Assembly (NCBI GenBank): GCA_900073065.1 | Contig: FJOG01000024.1 | Span: 24,752-49,470 of the forward strand | Direction: 5' to 3' | DNA from: Phialocephala subalpina | Taxonomy: Eukaryota > Ascomycota > Leotiomycetes > Helotiales > Mollisiaceae | Length of the DNA stretch: 24,719 nt | Shown: in pieces, positions 1 through 9,695 of the stretch | Layout of the letters: the number at the start of each line of letters is the position of its first letter | Position numbering within the stretch: position 1 is the stretch's first letter | Notes under the pieces: model-generated | The model's input: the letters and a program-made list of their open reading frames with translations, nothing else | Database searches by the model: none | Told to the model about the DNA's origin: nothing | Program-made: the position numbers and the translations under genes

Positions 1-1405
1 CGCGGATGCGCTGGGCCATACCTGCCGCCTTGGCGGGAGCTCTCAGGCGCAGTATAAACTCCTGGGTCCGGTCAAACCCGTTGCGTTTAGCCCTGCCCGA
101 AGCTAGAGTTTGCAGCCGTGTTGGCCGCGAAACGTCTTTTGGCTTCCACCAGTTAGCTGCGTATGTGGCGATAGCAAATATGGAGAATGCTAAGGCCGCA
201 ATCTCAAGCTGGGTCACCGGAAGCCCTGTCACGCCTCGAACAAGAACCGTCAGGATGAGCCATGTGATCTGCAAGACGGCAAGACTCTTAAGGAGCCAGT
301 CTGCTTTGCTTTTGTCTTCGATGTCCTGTTTATCAAGGACCAGACCCCGTAGAGGATGGTCGCTGTCCCAGTAGAAGCGACTGCTAAGTTTTGCACCTGT
401 GAGGGCGTAGTATCGTGGGCTGTTGCCTCGGACGAGGACGAATTGTTCGGGATGTAGCAAACCACCCATATTGGCGAAGTACGAGTGTGTTGGTGTCCAG
501 TATTGAGTTGTATGGTATTTACAATGTGGCACTTTGGGCTGGTTCTGATCCCCGGACTTCACCCCCCATCTCATCAAATTCAAAGAGCTGTCGCTGCGGT
601 CTTCCTCTTCAGCCTCTTCCTCTTGAGCATTTTCTTCCGCCGAGGTCGCCACTGAGCCACCAACATCAGAAGGCGGGACAGCTTGCTCGATGCCGATCGG
701 ATTTTCGCTTTGCACAGAGTTATTATTCTCGTCCCGAGCAGACACTTGGGAACCCTGAGCGCTTCTTGTTTCCGGATGGTCAAATTCCGTATGCTTCTGA
801 GGCGTGTGTCGACTGCTTCCACCATCTTCCACATCGGAGAACCTCCTTGTAGTTTGGTTGTTATCCTCGGGCTCCACTGTCTCCTCAGCTGCCTTCCTCT
901 TTCGAGCAACGGGTGGCTGAGGAAGTCCCAGAATCCGATAGAGGAGACTCGGCCGAGGACCATAATTCACCTTCCAGCTCCAGGTGTGTTCCACATCTCC
1001 TGGATCGCTCGAAACCGTCCACTTAAGGTCGTCATACTTCTTTTTGAGTTCCATATCGAATTCACGCAGGTCGTTTAGGGCCAGCCGCAGATCGCAGATT
1101 GCCTTAGAAAGAATGAATTCGGGAAACAGGACAGTGATGGCCATCCATTTCGCCTTTCGCAGGGCTTTTGTCCATGGCCCGTCGTAGAGCCCTGGCACGT
1201 TGAGGTGCAGAACCGTCCAGGTGCAGGCGAAGACGGTGATCAGGCAGCTGTAGACGAGCGTGAGGGTGCCGCGCTCTGTTGGGCCGGCCTGCCATCCTAC
1301 TTTCAACTCCGGCACACTGGGGATTGCCGCCGTGGTGTTCTGAGCATTGGCGACGAGGACGAGAGAGAGAAGCACTAGCCAAGATACGGCCGAATGAGTA
1401 TTCAT
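1..1405 (-). CDS. Conserved fungal multi-pass membrane protein, unknown function (3' partial)
   Basis: The minus-strand frame starting at ATG 1405-1403 stays open for 468 codons and leaves the window, so the C-terminus is missing. Residues 1-22 look like a signal peptide (hydrophobic core, cleavage after ANA). Hydrophobic segments follow at about 46-68 and 86-110, and a pair at about 372-392 and 397-418 just before a WWKPKD motif. Between them, about residues 165-290 form a hydrophilic, acidic, Glu-rich and probably disordered loop, followed by a Trp/Tyr-rich motif (YWTPTHSYFANMGG, about 302-315). This layout matches a widespread, unnamed family of filamentous-fungal membrane proteins that I recognise by its pattern only. 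I assign no biochemical role. No intron is needed in the visible part. The gene is transcribed away from the regulator to its right. Confident that it is a gene; function unknown. Confidence 0.85.
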   Translation of the reverse strand, partial: MNTHSAVSWLVLLSLVLVANAQNTTAAIPSVPELKVGWQAGPTERGTLTLVYSCLITVFACTWTVLHLNVPGLYDGPWTKALRKAKWMAITVLFPEFILSKAICDLRLALNDLREFDMELKKKYDDLKWTVSSDPGDVEHTWSWKVNYGPRPSLLYRILGLPQPPVARKRKAAEETVEPEDNNQTTRRFSDVEDGGSSRHTPQKHTEFDHPETRSAQGSQVSARDENNNSVQSENPIGIEQAVPPSDVGGSVATSAEENAQEEEAEEEDRSDSSLNLMRWGVKSGDQNQPKVPHCKYHTTQYWTPTHSYFANMGGLLHPEQFVLVRGNSPRYYALTGAKLSSRFYWDSDHPLRGLVLDKQDIEDKSKADWLLKSLAVLQITWLILTVLVRGVTGLPVTQLEIAALAFSIFAIATYAANWWKPKDVSRPTRLQTLASGRAKRNGFDRTQEFILRLRAPAKAAGMAQRIR

Positions 1406-2144
1406 GATCGATGGTGAATGACGCGTCGGTTGCGAAATGGGCTAATCGCCTGGTAGTCGAGGATTGATTGCATGAAAAGATAGGGTGTGTGGTCAAGCGT
1501 AGCATAGTTGAGGAAGGAGACCGGAGAAGCCGATTTAATACTTTTAGAGCATCCTTCCCTATGCGTGTTCTGTTCGGCTCGCTGCAAGCCACAATTGCGG
1601 AAGTGGTGGGGAAAGGCTGCGCCGACAAGAGGCCAAGAGATGCGGCGAGTAGGTAGTAATCCCGGGATCTTTTTCCTAGGAGGTATGCTGCCCTGGGCCT
1701 ATATGGCTCCCAGAAAATTAAGTTATTCTATTTGCTTCTCTAAGCTTCCTTCCCTTCATTCTCTGTCGGTCACAATTCTGTTGGCTACAAATAATAACGT
1801 TGACGAAGTTGTACGGCAAGGTTGGATCTCGTGACGATCACGCGGGTCAGTGCATCTGGCGCGAGTAATAAAGCCAGGGCTGACCTAAGGTTAAGGCTAC
1901 CAATGAAAAAAGTCCCTCACGAAGAGTTCGCCTTGCCAAGCAGAGACAGGCACCAGCGCCTCCTCGCGCATCGTGACTCGAGCCTCTCAGTAACATAGTA
2001 TAACGCCCGCAGCGAAGCTTGCGACTTGGGTCATGGCCTCGAGACGCAAATAGAAATTCATATGTGGTTGGTTCGTTAAGGGAGCAAAGCGGATTACGAG
2101 CTCCTGAAAGTAAGCTATCGTGGCGAAAGTGATTTGTACAGATA

Positions 2145-2233
2145 CTATCCCTCCCTTGTTTAAACCAAGGTGGGTCACAGCGATTTTGTGTATGACCCAC
2201 CTTGCTTTAAATAGGAGGGGGAAGGAGGGATAG
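2145..2233. mobile_element. Miniature inverted-repeat element (MITE-like), TA-flanked
   Basis: An 89-bp near-palindrome. The outer arms CTATCCCTCC (2145-2154) and GGAGGGATAG (2224-2233) are exact inverted copies. They are immediately flanked by TA on both sides (2143-2144 and 2234-2235), as expected for Tc1/mariner-type insertion. Inner arms at 2167-2177 and 2193-2203 are a second perfect 11-bp inverted repeat around a 15-base loop. It has no coding capacity. It could also be a stand-alone foldback sequence or a transcribed hairpin. The TA duplication is only two bases, so it is suggestive rather than conclusive. Confidence 0.55.
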
Positions 2234-2245
2234 TAAGAGAGAAAA

Positions 2246-2403
2246 AGTATCTAAATAAATATTTAAATAGTTCTTTTTAAATGAAAGAATAAAATTTTAG
2301 AAATTAAAATAATAAATTATTAAATAGATTTTTTTAATAATTTCATAATAAACTTTTATTTTATTTAATAAATTGCTAATAATAAATAAAATAAATATAT
2401 TAT
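2246..2403. repeat. AT-rich island
   Basis: About 160 bp made almost only of A and T, just downstream of the regulator's stop codon and adjoining the inverted-repeat element. It has no coding potential. The composition contrasts sharply with the neighbouring genes and is consistent with decayed, repeat-induced-point-mutated DNA, but I see no parent element. Confidence 0.6.
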
Positions 2404-2447
2404 AGCGAGACTTGAATCGATTGCAAAGTTTAACAAAGTTATAATAC

Positions 2448-5103
2448 TCAATTCCAATTGTGAAAGAATTCCGAATCTGCATCGAGGAAAGCATTGTCGC
2501 TGCACTGGAGAAGAAAATCGTCCGCTGACTGGGCGATATATTGCGAGAAGAGATTCTCTGGCATCAAATCCCTCGACAAGTTCGACGATACTGGGATCGT
2601 GGTCTCGGCAAAATTTGTATCATTACAATTTTGATGCGATGGGTCAGAAACTACAATTAGTCAGCGTTTTGAAAATAGGATGGAATCAAAGCCATGTTTA
2701 CTCAGAGAGTCGAAGATTTCTACATAGCCGAGTAAACAATCACCTGCTTTACGGCTCATCAGACTTGTTCGTTCGACGAGGCGCAGGGTCTCCAGCCCGC
2801 TATCAAGAGAACTGCGAATGTCTGCCATCTCAATGTCTCTCATATCATTGATTTTGCAAGCAAGAAGGATGCCGAACAAGTGAAGAATTACAGTGAACAC
2901 TAGACCGGTATCAGTGTTTTCCTCATGGTTTGATATCTGATGCCGCTTACTTGTGTAATTACACATCCACCAAGCTCCATTGAAATCCAGGAATGTCTCG
3001 CTACATGTCACTGCTATATGGATAAGCTCTCGGAGCTCCTTTGCAGCACTTAGGTCGTTCTTGATCATTGGAATCATCGTTTCAAGTAAGAGCATAGTCT
3101 CTCTTCCATGCTGCCGTGATTGTACCCCTTCCTGGAGGAGTCTAGCAAGTATTGGGCCATTGATGAGGAGTATCATAGCGTAGTATTGGATGGAAAGTAG
3201 GATGTTGAATCGGTTCGTGCTGTATGAAGATAGAGTCCATTTCCCGAAATCTGTCTCCGCCAATATGTGACAGGAGGAGGAAGAAGAGTTTTCTCGCCAT
3301 TGCTCCAACATGCTTGAAAGCTGAATTCTCTTGATGATCAATTCATCAAGTGTAAAAGGTGTTAAAGATTCGATGTTATAGTCGTACAAAACTTCGATTG
3401 CGGAGCCTTTGATACCATTTAATGAGCTGGGAATATGTTAGCACAGTAACCCTCCGTGAAGATTTCGTATGTACATAGTTTTGTTGAAATATAACAAGCT
3501 GTCGATGTGATCTGGGGTCGCTGTAGGTAGTATATGTAAGATCGAAGAAGGATCCTGCGGTGGCTGAACTCGTATATACTGCAGTGGGATAAGGCATGGC
3601 CGACCCAATGAGGCGCTTAACGATCTATGACATTATGAGATGTCAGCAGCAGGCGTTCTAAAGTAGTTGGGAAACTTGGAAAGAGTGGCATACCGATCTT
3701 GATTGATTACAGCAAACCATACTCGCTTACGGAGCTCACTATCATGTAATCCATGGTCTTCATATGATCTTGGGGAGTGCAAACCCAATTGAAACGAAGC
3801 CTTGACCGCAGTAGCATGTAATGTCCAACTAGCTACCGAACGTTGGTTGTTTTGTTGAAAACTACCAAGCAGCAAAAGTACCTGAACTGAAGACGAATGG
3901 CAAAAATCAGAAAATGGATACCGGACGAGGGCTGAAAGGGGTTGAACTGACCCAACTCCAAACTTGATCCTCGAAGAGTCCGATCGTCGAGTAGTAGAAG
4001 CGCCCGATGATAAAACGCTATGGCAGTTTCATTTCGAAGAGTAGATAGAGCGTATGCACACAACACATGGATCAAGGCTAATTTAGGTTTGGAAAGCTGA
4101 TCGCCATTGAGTTCTCGAGATCGGTTGTGTTCAGGTAGTACAGCTGACCTGTCAATAATTGGTAAGGTTAGGCCAACCGTGCCGAAGAACTGGTTCATGA
4201 GAAGTGCCAAGTCTTGCCCATTAGGAATTGCATGTAGGTCAGCTACGTCGGGTTTGATATTTAATATCTTTTGACTTTGCATCGATCCTGTTGAAATAGG
4301 ACGAGTCCTATCACGGTAGGGTCTTGTTGGGTTTATTGTGGGATGCTGTTGTAGTGGAAATGAATGTCGTGAGATGTGTGCGAAAGTACTTGACAGCGAG
4401 CGAAACAATGCGTGATTTGAGGTTGGGCCTGTACAACTTGTTAGTTTTACATTGCAACTGATGCGTATTTCCTGAGGCCTTACCGAAATAACCAATATTA
4501 TGTTCTGGTACATCGTTGAACGCTGCTGTTGCAAGTGTGTCTACTGCAGCTTCGTTGTGTTCTACGCGCTGGTGCTCGTGCCTGTGCTCGTCGGAAGGGA
4601 GTGGTGAGAGCCAGGATTCTCGTCGATTGGCCAAGTCCTGCGCAAGGTTCGTTGAACATGGGGACGCAGCAGTGGTAGCGTGGCCTGTGGTTATATCTGA
4701 CATGGCAGGAGGCCGAATTCGAAGCATGACTTCAGGGTCCAGCTCTGTCCCGGCGGCCTGACACCCGGCCTGCGCACAGTGTTCAATGACCGGGTGGCTG
4801 TCATGATTGTGCGTTCTTGGTTGAATGCGAGAAGGTTCCTTTCTCAGCTCGCGCCTCGTGTTACCTTCTTTCCGTGGCTCCTCATATACGCAGCAAACTT
4901 GGAGATCCAGACATGAGGAGCAGGTGGGCCGTTTGCCGTCACACTATCAAGAAACGGATTTGAGTGCCACGACTCGATGAGTGAGGATTGCGAGATTGAA
5001 AACTTACCCGCGACTTTCTCCGTCTACATGCTGTGCACGCCAGAGATATCCTACGACGCTTGTGTGGTAAGGTTGAGCCAGGTGAAAGACTACCGCTCTG
5101 CAT
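2448..5103 (-). CDS. Zn2Cys6 fungal transcription factor with Fungal_trans middle domain
   Basis: My model has eight exons: 5103-5008, 4943-4484, 4428-3952, 3886-3694, 3624-3475, 3426-2951, 2899-2702 and 2650-2448. They give 2253 nt (750 aa) with all phases consistent. The binuclear zinc cluster has ligands C23, C26, C33, C40, C43 and C49 or C50. Intron 1 splits it just before C33 (CTACRRRKSR | CDGKRPTCSSC), typical for this class. A linker rich in His and Glu follows. The middle homology region starts near residue 182 (GYFGPTSNHALFR), continues through ELVQVLLLLGSF (about 343-354), SWTLHATAVKASFQLGLHSP and a FNKTISL segment, and ends in helices with LHLFGILLACKIN. The last exon adds about 68 polar residues ending HNWN. 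The product is expected to be a nuclear DNA-binding regulator, probably of the adjacent P450 and transporter (inference from position). Intron 6 (2950-2900, 51 nt) is in frame and could be retained; intron 7 (2701-2651) carries an in-frame stop. Confidence 0.88.
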
Positions 5104-5561
5104 ATCGACTCAACTCTGCTTGCTACAGGCAAGAATCAAGAGGAACTGATGGACTCAGATGGAGTGTTTGGTGGAAGTTGTGTTTTGGTTCAAAAAAATT
5201 AGCGCACCTGTTGCACTACCTGGGTAGGTAGCCTGCCGGACCGGGGTACTTGTACCTACAGGGCGGGGGCTCTCCACTGCACGTTGACGTTGACCTCAAC
5301 CCCGCAGCAACCCCGCATGCGTGACGCTGTGGCCAGATTTGCGTCTCGCCTAATTTTGGCAGGAAGACCAAAATCCCCCAAACTCTCCTCCTTCTAAACA
5401 AACTTTCTATGAGAATGGAAATATTTTGAAAATTACATGCAATCAAAATTTGGAAAGTAATACATCATCAAAACAAACCTCAAATTTTCACCTCAATTCT
5501 ATTGCGATTTAGAGGCGCTATAAGATGGGCATCAGTCCCATATCACGACAAAACGACTACA
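5104..5561. promoter_or_regulatory. Upstream region of the Zn2Cys6 regulator / 3' flank of the P450
   Basis: This 458-bp gap between two minus-strand genes must hold the regulator's promoter. Visible sites: a short palindrome CTACCT-GGGT-AGGTAG (5216-5231) followed at once by CCGGACCGG (5236-5244), which carries two CGG/CCG half-sites of the kind bound by Zn2Cys6 proteins. That could allow autoregulation (inference). I see no clear TATA box and no gene. Confidence 0.4.
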
Positions 5562-7347
5562 CTACGCAGAGACAGGTTTCCCCTCCATCGACCGCCGCCC
5601 AAACGCTCTCACCATCAACGGCTGCTCCAAATCACTAATTCCCACGCTGATCAAACTTGGGATCTTCCCCCAGAAAGCGCCCCTTTCCACTTCCCGACGT
5701 TCTCCGGCATCAGCCAATTCAAATGTAAACTCTTTCAGCAGAGTGCTTGCCAGTTTGTAGATATTGGTTTGAGCCACGGTTTTACCAATGCACTGCCGCC
5801 CTCCGAGCCCAAAATGCATCAAGTATCGCGCCCGCGCTGAATACTCGGGCGCATCCCATCGAGAAGGATCGAAAGTATTGTGGTCCGAGCCCCAAATTCG
5901 AGGGTTGTGGTGGAAAGCGTGGTTACACACCGCAACGGAAGTCTGGATGCATGACAGTCAGGAAGTTGTTCGCTGGAAAGGAAAGGAGGACTCACTCCTT
6001 GCTTGATGTGTCGACCGGCAATGGTGATTCCTTCTGCTGCCGTGACCCGTCGAGCTAATGGCATAGTGAACACGGGTGTGATGCGGAAGTTTTCGCGGAT
6101 TGATTGTCGAAGATAAGGCAGAGAAGCCTCCACGTCGGTGACTGAGTATGCGACTTTATTGGGACCCAATGATGGGAGACTTGAGTCGATTTCTGCAACA
6201 CATTTGGCCATGACATCTGGAGTGTGTAAGAGGTGATAGAAGAGAAGTGTTGTCGTGGCACTGGTTGTATGCGTTCCCGCAATTCTGATCACACTGGTAT
6301 TAGCCGGGCATATTCGACCTTCGCGAACGTCGGAACCATTTTGGTTTTCCTACTTACATGAAACCGAAAGCTTCAGTCTCCAAGTCTTTTAGTGTCAGGC
6401 GCTCGCCAGTGTCAGGGTGCTTTGCCAGAATCAAGTTTGTCAGAATGTCTTTCCTCTGGACAGACTCCGCGAGGTCGTTGTCTTTGATATCTTGCAAAGC
6501 GTTCATTCTCCTCTGTACGCACTGGGATGCGAGAGAAGCACAAGCAGCCCGACCGTTGAATAATTCTTGAAGAGCTTGGAGTGGGATTTTGGGGAGCCAC
6601 CTCTTCAGTGTATATGTCATGAGAGGCCATGCTCCTGTAGCTGCAGCAAGGAGACTATGTTCTTTGACGGGGGGAACAAGTGACTCGTCATCAGCAATTT
6701 GAACCCCAAATGTCTGACTGAAAGCCAATTCTCCGAGGACATCAATTGTGTAGTAGTGTAGCACCCTTTTGAGATCGAATGCTTCGTTTTTGCTGCTGTA
6801 TGTTTCTATCTTCTCCTTGAGGATCTGTATGTTCAAATCTAGATACTGTTCCATGTCTTTGACATAGGAATTGGAGAAGCTGTGAGACATGTGTCGCCTC
6901 CGGGTTGAATGCTCCTATTCAATTCTATTAGCTGCGTCCGCAAAAATTCGTGGGAAATGTAGGATGTACACCTGCATCTCGCATGCCGAAGACATTGGGA
7001 TGAGTAGCACCATACGCATCGTAAAATTCGGTCTTAGGCATCAGCTTTCCCCCCTTTTGGTATATCAGCGGTATGGCATCCTCAGCAGTGACACCGAGTT
7101 TGTCGGGCCCATATCTTACGAATTCCCCGTACTTTTCGTGCAGCTCTGTGAGGTGGTATGGCTGTTTCAGTGTCAAGAATTGCCAGACCTGCCAAAGATC
7201 GGTAAGAGATGCCAGGAAAGGTCCCGGATATCCTGAAAGAGGATGAAGAAAGCGTTGGTACACGACATAGGACACAAAAGATGCTATGAAGATAAGTCCA
7301 ATTAGCACGGCTATTGGAGCTTCGAAAAGTTGGGTGGAAAATCCCAT
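5562..7347 (-). CDS. Cytochrome P450 monooxygenase (class II, microsomal)
   Basis: Four exons: 7347-6970, 6914-6358, 6284-5996 and 5942-5562, with introns of 55, 73 and 53 nt; 1605 nt, 534 aa, a normal P450 length. Residues about 10-32 form an N-terminal membrane anchor, followed by the basic/proline hinge (FLHPLSGYPGP). The C-helix region reads RRRHMSHSFS. The I-helix oxygen-activation motif is AGTHTT (314-319), the K-helix ExxR is E376-R379, the PERF-like motif is FDPSRW (432-437), and the haem-binding loop FGLGGRQCIG (452-461) carries the Cys ligand C459. All hallmark residues are intact, so the enzyme should be active in the ER with an NADPH-P450 reductase. The substrate cannot be read from sequence. 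Its divergent partner is an exporter-type MFS and the next gene is a Zn2Cys6 regulator, which fits oxidation and export of a xenobiotic or secondary metabolite. The first intron needs the donor after GGT (6970) to keep the RRRHMSHSFS frame. Confidence 0.93.
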
Positions 7348-7958
7348 CGTGGCAATTGCAAGTGTAAATATTCAGGAATCCAATGCGAGTCGTGGCATTT
7401 TGTGTAAATATACGGACTTACCTGTATGATATACTGCCATATTTCATTTCGTCGATGTTCTCCATTGTCGGGATAACCAATAGGATTGATGCCTCCCGAG
7501 GAGGAAATCCCGCGGGTCTGCTGGCCAATGGGGTCACACCTTCCCGGCCGCCATGAGGGGAGAGTGGGGATGTAATGCCATGAGAGGCTGAAGCTCTATC
7601 CCGGGAATAAAAGTGCCTCCGTATCTCGCCCAGCTTCACATGATTCCTACACGTGAAATCTGTATCTCTATCCCTCGAGCCATCCCACAATTCGCGTCGT
7701 CTCCATCTTCTCCACAAGTACCCCGCATTGTCGACTTTGGGTTCTTGGACAGTTGGCGAGTGCGGGAGAGTTACCCTATCTCGGGTGCAAGCAGATACGG
7801 AGGGCATCATCTCCTCACCTACTATTTAGGTTGCGTCTTTGTCAACTTCAAACCTTCGGAGTGTACTCGTCCTTCCTTTTATTTGTATTTGTAATGTTCC
7901 TTTCTGCCCGGAAGTTCATCATCTCCTCCAGCACTCTTGACACCAAGACAGTAAAACA
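7348..7958. promoter_or_regulatory. Shared divergent promoter of the P450 and the MFS transporter
   Basis: A 611-bp region between the two start codons. It contains a CCAAT box (7525-7529) and an exact 11-bp inverted repeat, CCTCCGTATCT (7616-7626) and AGATACGGAGG (7793-7803), 166 bp apart, each with a CGG/CCG half-site. Such a pair is a plausible binding site for the neighbouring Zn2Cys6 regulator, giving co-expression of both genes (inference). No separate gene is visible. Confidence 0.45.
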
Positions 7959-9695
7959 ATGGCAACCGATACGGCTTCGGATATTGGCAAGGTGGAGGAG
8001 GCTCAACATCTCGAGCAGAATGAAGTGAGTTGAGACGTCTACAATTTATTTAGAATCCCTATCCTGTAACAAGGACAGCTAAACTTAACCCTATGCAGCT
8101 ACATCCCATTTCACATGAACACCAGCAATATATCTTGGAACGACACTCAACCACAGCTCTCGACCCAATGCCAGACATGAGCGATGCTGATCCCTACAAC
8201 TGGCCAAAACAAAAGGTGTGACATTATATCCCCATCCCACTAGAGGACACTTTAGCTCACCAACGCCCAGAAAATTGTAAACCTTCTTCTAGTAGCTTTC
8301 CACGCAATGATGGCTACTTTTACGGCTGCCGCAATCCAATCTGCATTCGTCGAAATAGCAATCGACCTCCACGTCAGCATCCAACGAGCCAGCTACTTGA
8401 CATCCTTAGTTATTGCCATTCTTGGGGGCGCACCGCTTTTCTGGAGGCCACTCTCAGATCGCTACGGACGAAGACCCATCTTCCTGCTATCATTGATCTC
8501 TAGCCTCATTGCTAATATTGGCTGCGCGAAAAGTCCCTCATATGCTACAATGGCTCTCTGCCGAGCTATTTCGGCCTTCTGCATCAGCCCTGCTGCTGCG
8601 CTTGGAAGCGCTGTTGTATCAGAGGCGTTCTTAAAGAGTGAAAGAGCGAAATATATTGGGATATGGGCCGTCATGGTCACGATTGGTGTCCCTAGTGCGC
8701 CATTTATCTTTGGCTTCGTGGCACTTAGAGTAGGATATAGATGGATATACTGGATCCTTGCCAATGTAAGTATTGTGCTAAACTCCACCGCAATTTCCAG
8801 AGAGCCGGGCTAATGTCCAAGTCAGACTAATGGTTGCCAATTCGTTCTCTACTTCTTCTTCGGGGCAGAGACACGCTATATCCGAGGACAACTCCATGGC
8901 CAGCATACGTCCTCTACTGGTGCAAATCACAGGCTTCTGTTTCGGCGCATTGACCCTACTCCTATGGCATGGTGGGATTTCATCCAGCCACTGAGCCTCG
9001 TCGCTTATCCGTGTGTCTTTATTCCTGCCGCTGCATATGCAATGACTTTCCTTCTAGCAAATGTCCTTATCGCCATCGAGATTCCACAGCTATACGTCGA
9101 GAAGTTCCATCTGAACACCCAACAAGTCGGCTTGCAAAATCTCAGCATAGTGATCGGTTCGCTGATCGGGGAGCAAGTAGGAGGGGTTGCGTCTGACAAG
9201 TGGATGTCTAGTCGATGCCGAAACCAAAGCTCGGATGGAGATACGACCGTCCATCCCCCAGAGTATCGTCTCTGGCTCAGTTACTCGGGATTTCTCCTTG
9301 CAATTTGCGGTATGGTTGTCTTCTTGGTTCGCATTGGACAGGCGACCGACAGCTGGAATATCACACCAACGATTGGCGCCGGTCTTGCAGCTGCGGGGAA
9401 TCAAATCGTGACTACTGTTCTTATCACCTATGCTGTTGACTGTTACCCTAAACAGGCTGGAAGCATAGGAGTCTTCATGACTTTTGTGCGTCAAATTTGG
9501 GGCTTCATCGGCCCTTTTGGTATGTTTGGAGAAATGATTTGGCCGAGGCCGCTTTCGCTGACTTGAGATAGGTTTCCTCAGATGATTACTACGCTGGGGC
9601 TTTATGGTAGCACTGGGCTATGTACCGCGTTAATTGTGGTATTTAGCATCTTGCCTACCATGTGGATCCAGTGGAGAGGATGGGCATGGCGATGA
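7959..9695 (+). CDS. Major facilitator superfamily transporter, DHA1-like drug/metabolite exporter
   Basis: Five exons: 7959-8024, 8099-8215, 8271-8765, 8826-9523 and 9572-9695; 499 aa in this model, a full 12-helix MFS. After a short cytosolic N-terminus with DPYNWPKQK, helices 1-6 follow, with the family motif RPLSDRYGRRPIF in the loop between helices 2 and 3. Then come FFFGAETRYI, the central loop with RIDPTP, and helices 7-12, with the family signature PPEYRLWLSY and WGFIGPF. The C-terminus ends WIQWRGWAWR. It should sit in the plasma membrane and expel a small molecule by proton antiport; the substrate is unknown. Oddity: the best-looking last donor (GTATGT, after 9519) puts the last exon out of frame. 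The frame holds only with a weak donor GTTTGG at 9524, giving GPFGMFPQM where relatives have GPFWFP. So either a weak splice site is used or one base has been lost here. It is divergent from the P450. Confidence 0.88.

Larger units (their letters stand above)
1406..2447. other. Intergenic region between the membrane protein and the Zn2Cys6 regulator
   Basis: This holds the 5' flank of the membrane-protein gene and the 3' flank of the regulator. Short open frames here have no family-like composition or splice logic, so I call none. It contains a TA-flanked inverted-repeat element (2145-2233) and an AT-rich island (about 2246-2403), listed separately. Confidence 0.7.

Noticed and set aside
1847..2200. 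A 117-codon minus-strand open frame upstream of the left membrane-protein gene
   Set aside because: Its composition is not protein-like, it has no domain, it overlaps the inverted-repeat element and another frame, and no splice logic supports it.
3833..3886. An alternative splice inside the regulator using donor GTACTT near 3880
   Set aside because: It would delete the family-conserved VLLLLGSFQQNNQRS segment; the upstream donor GTCAGT at 3951 keeps it in frame.
6915..6975. P450 first-intron donor at GTGTAC, two codon positions earlier
   Set aside because: Its phase does not match any acceptor that keeps RRRHMSHSFS; the donor GTACAT at 6969 does.
7613..8028. Plus-strand open frames of 91-93 codons in the P450/MFS promoter
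   Set aside because: They overlap the divergent promoter and the true first exon of the transporter in another frame, with no recognisable features.
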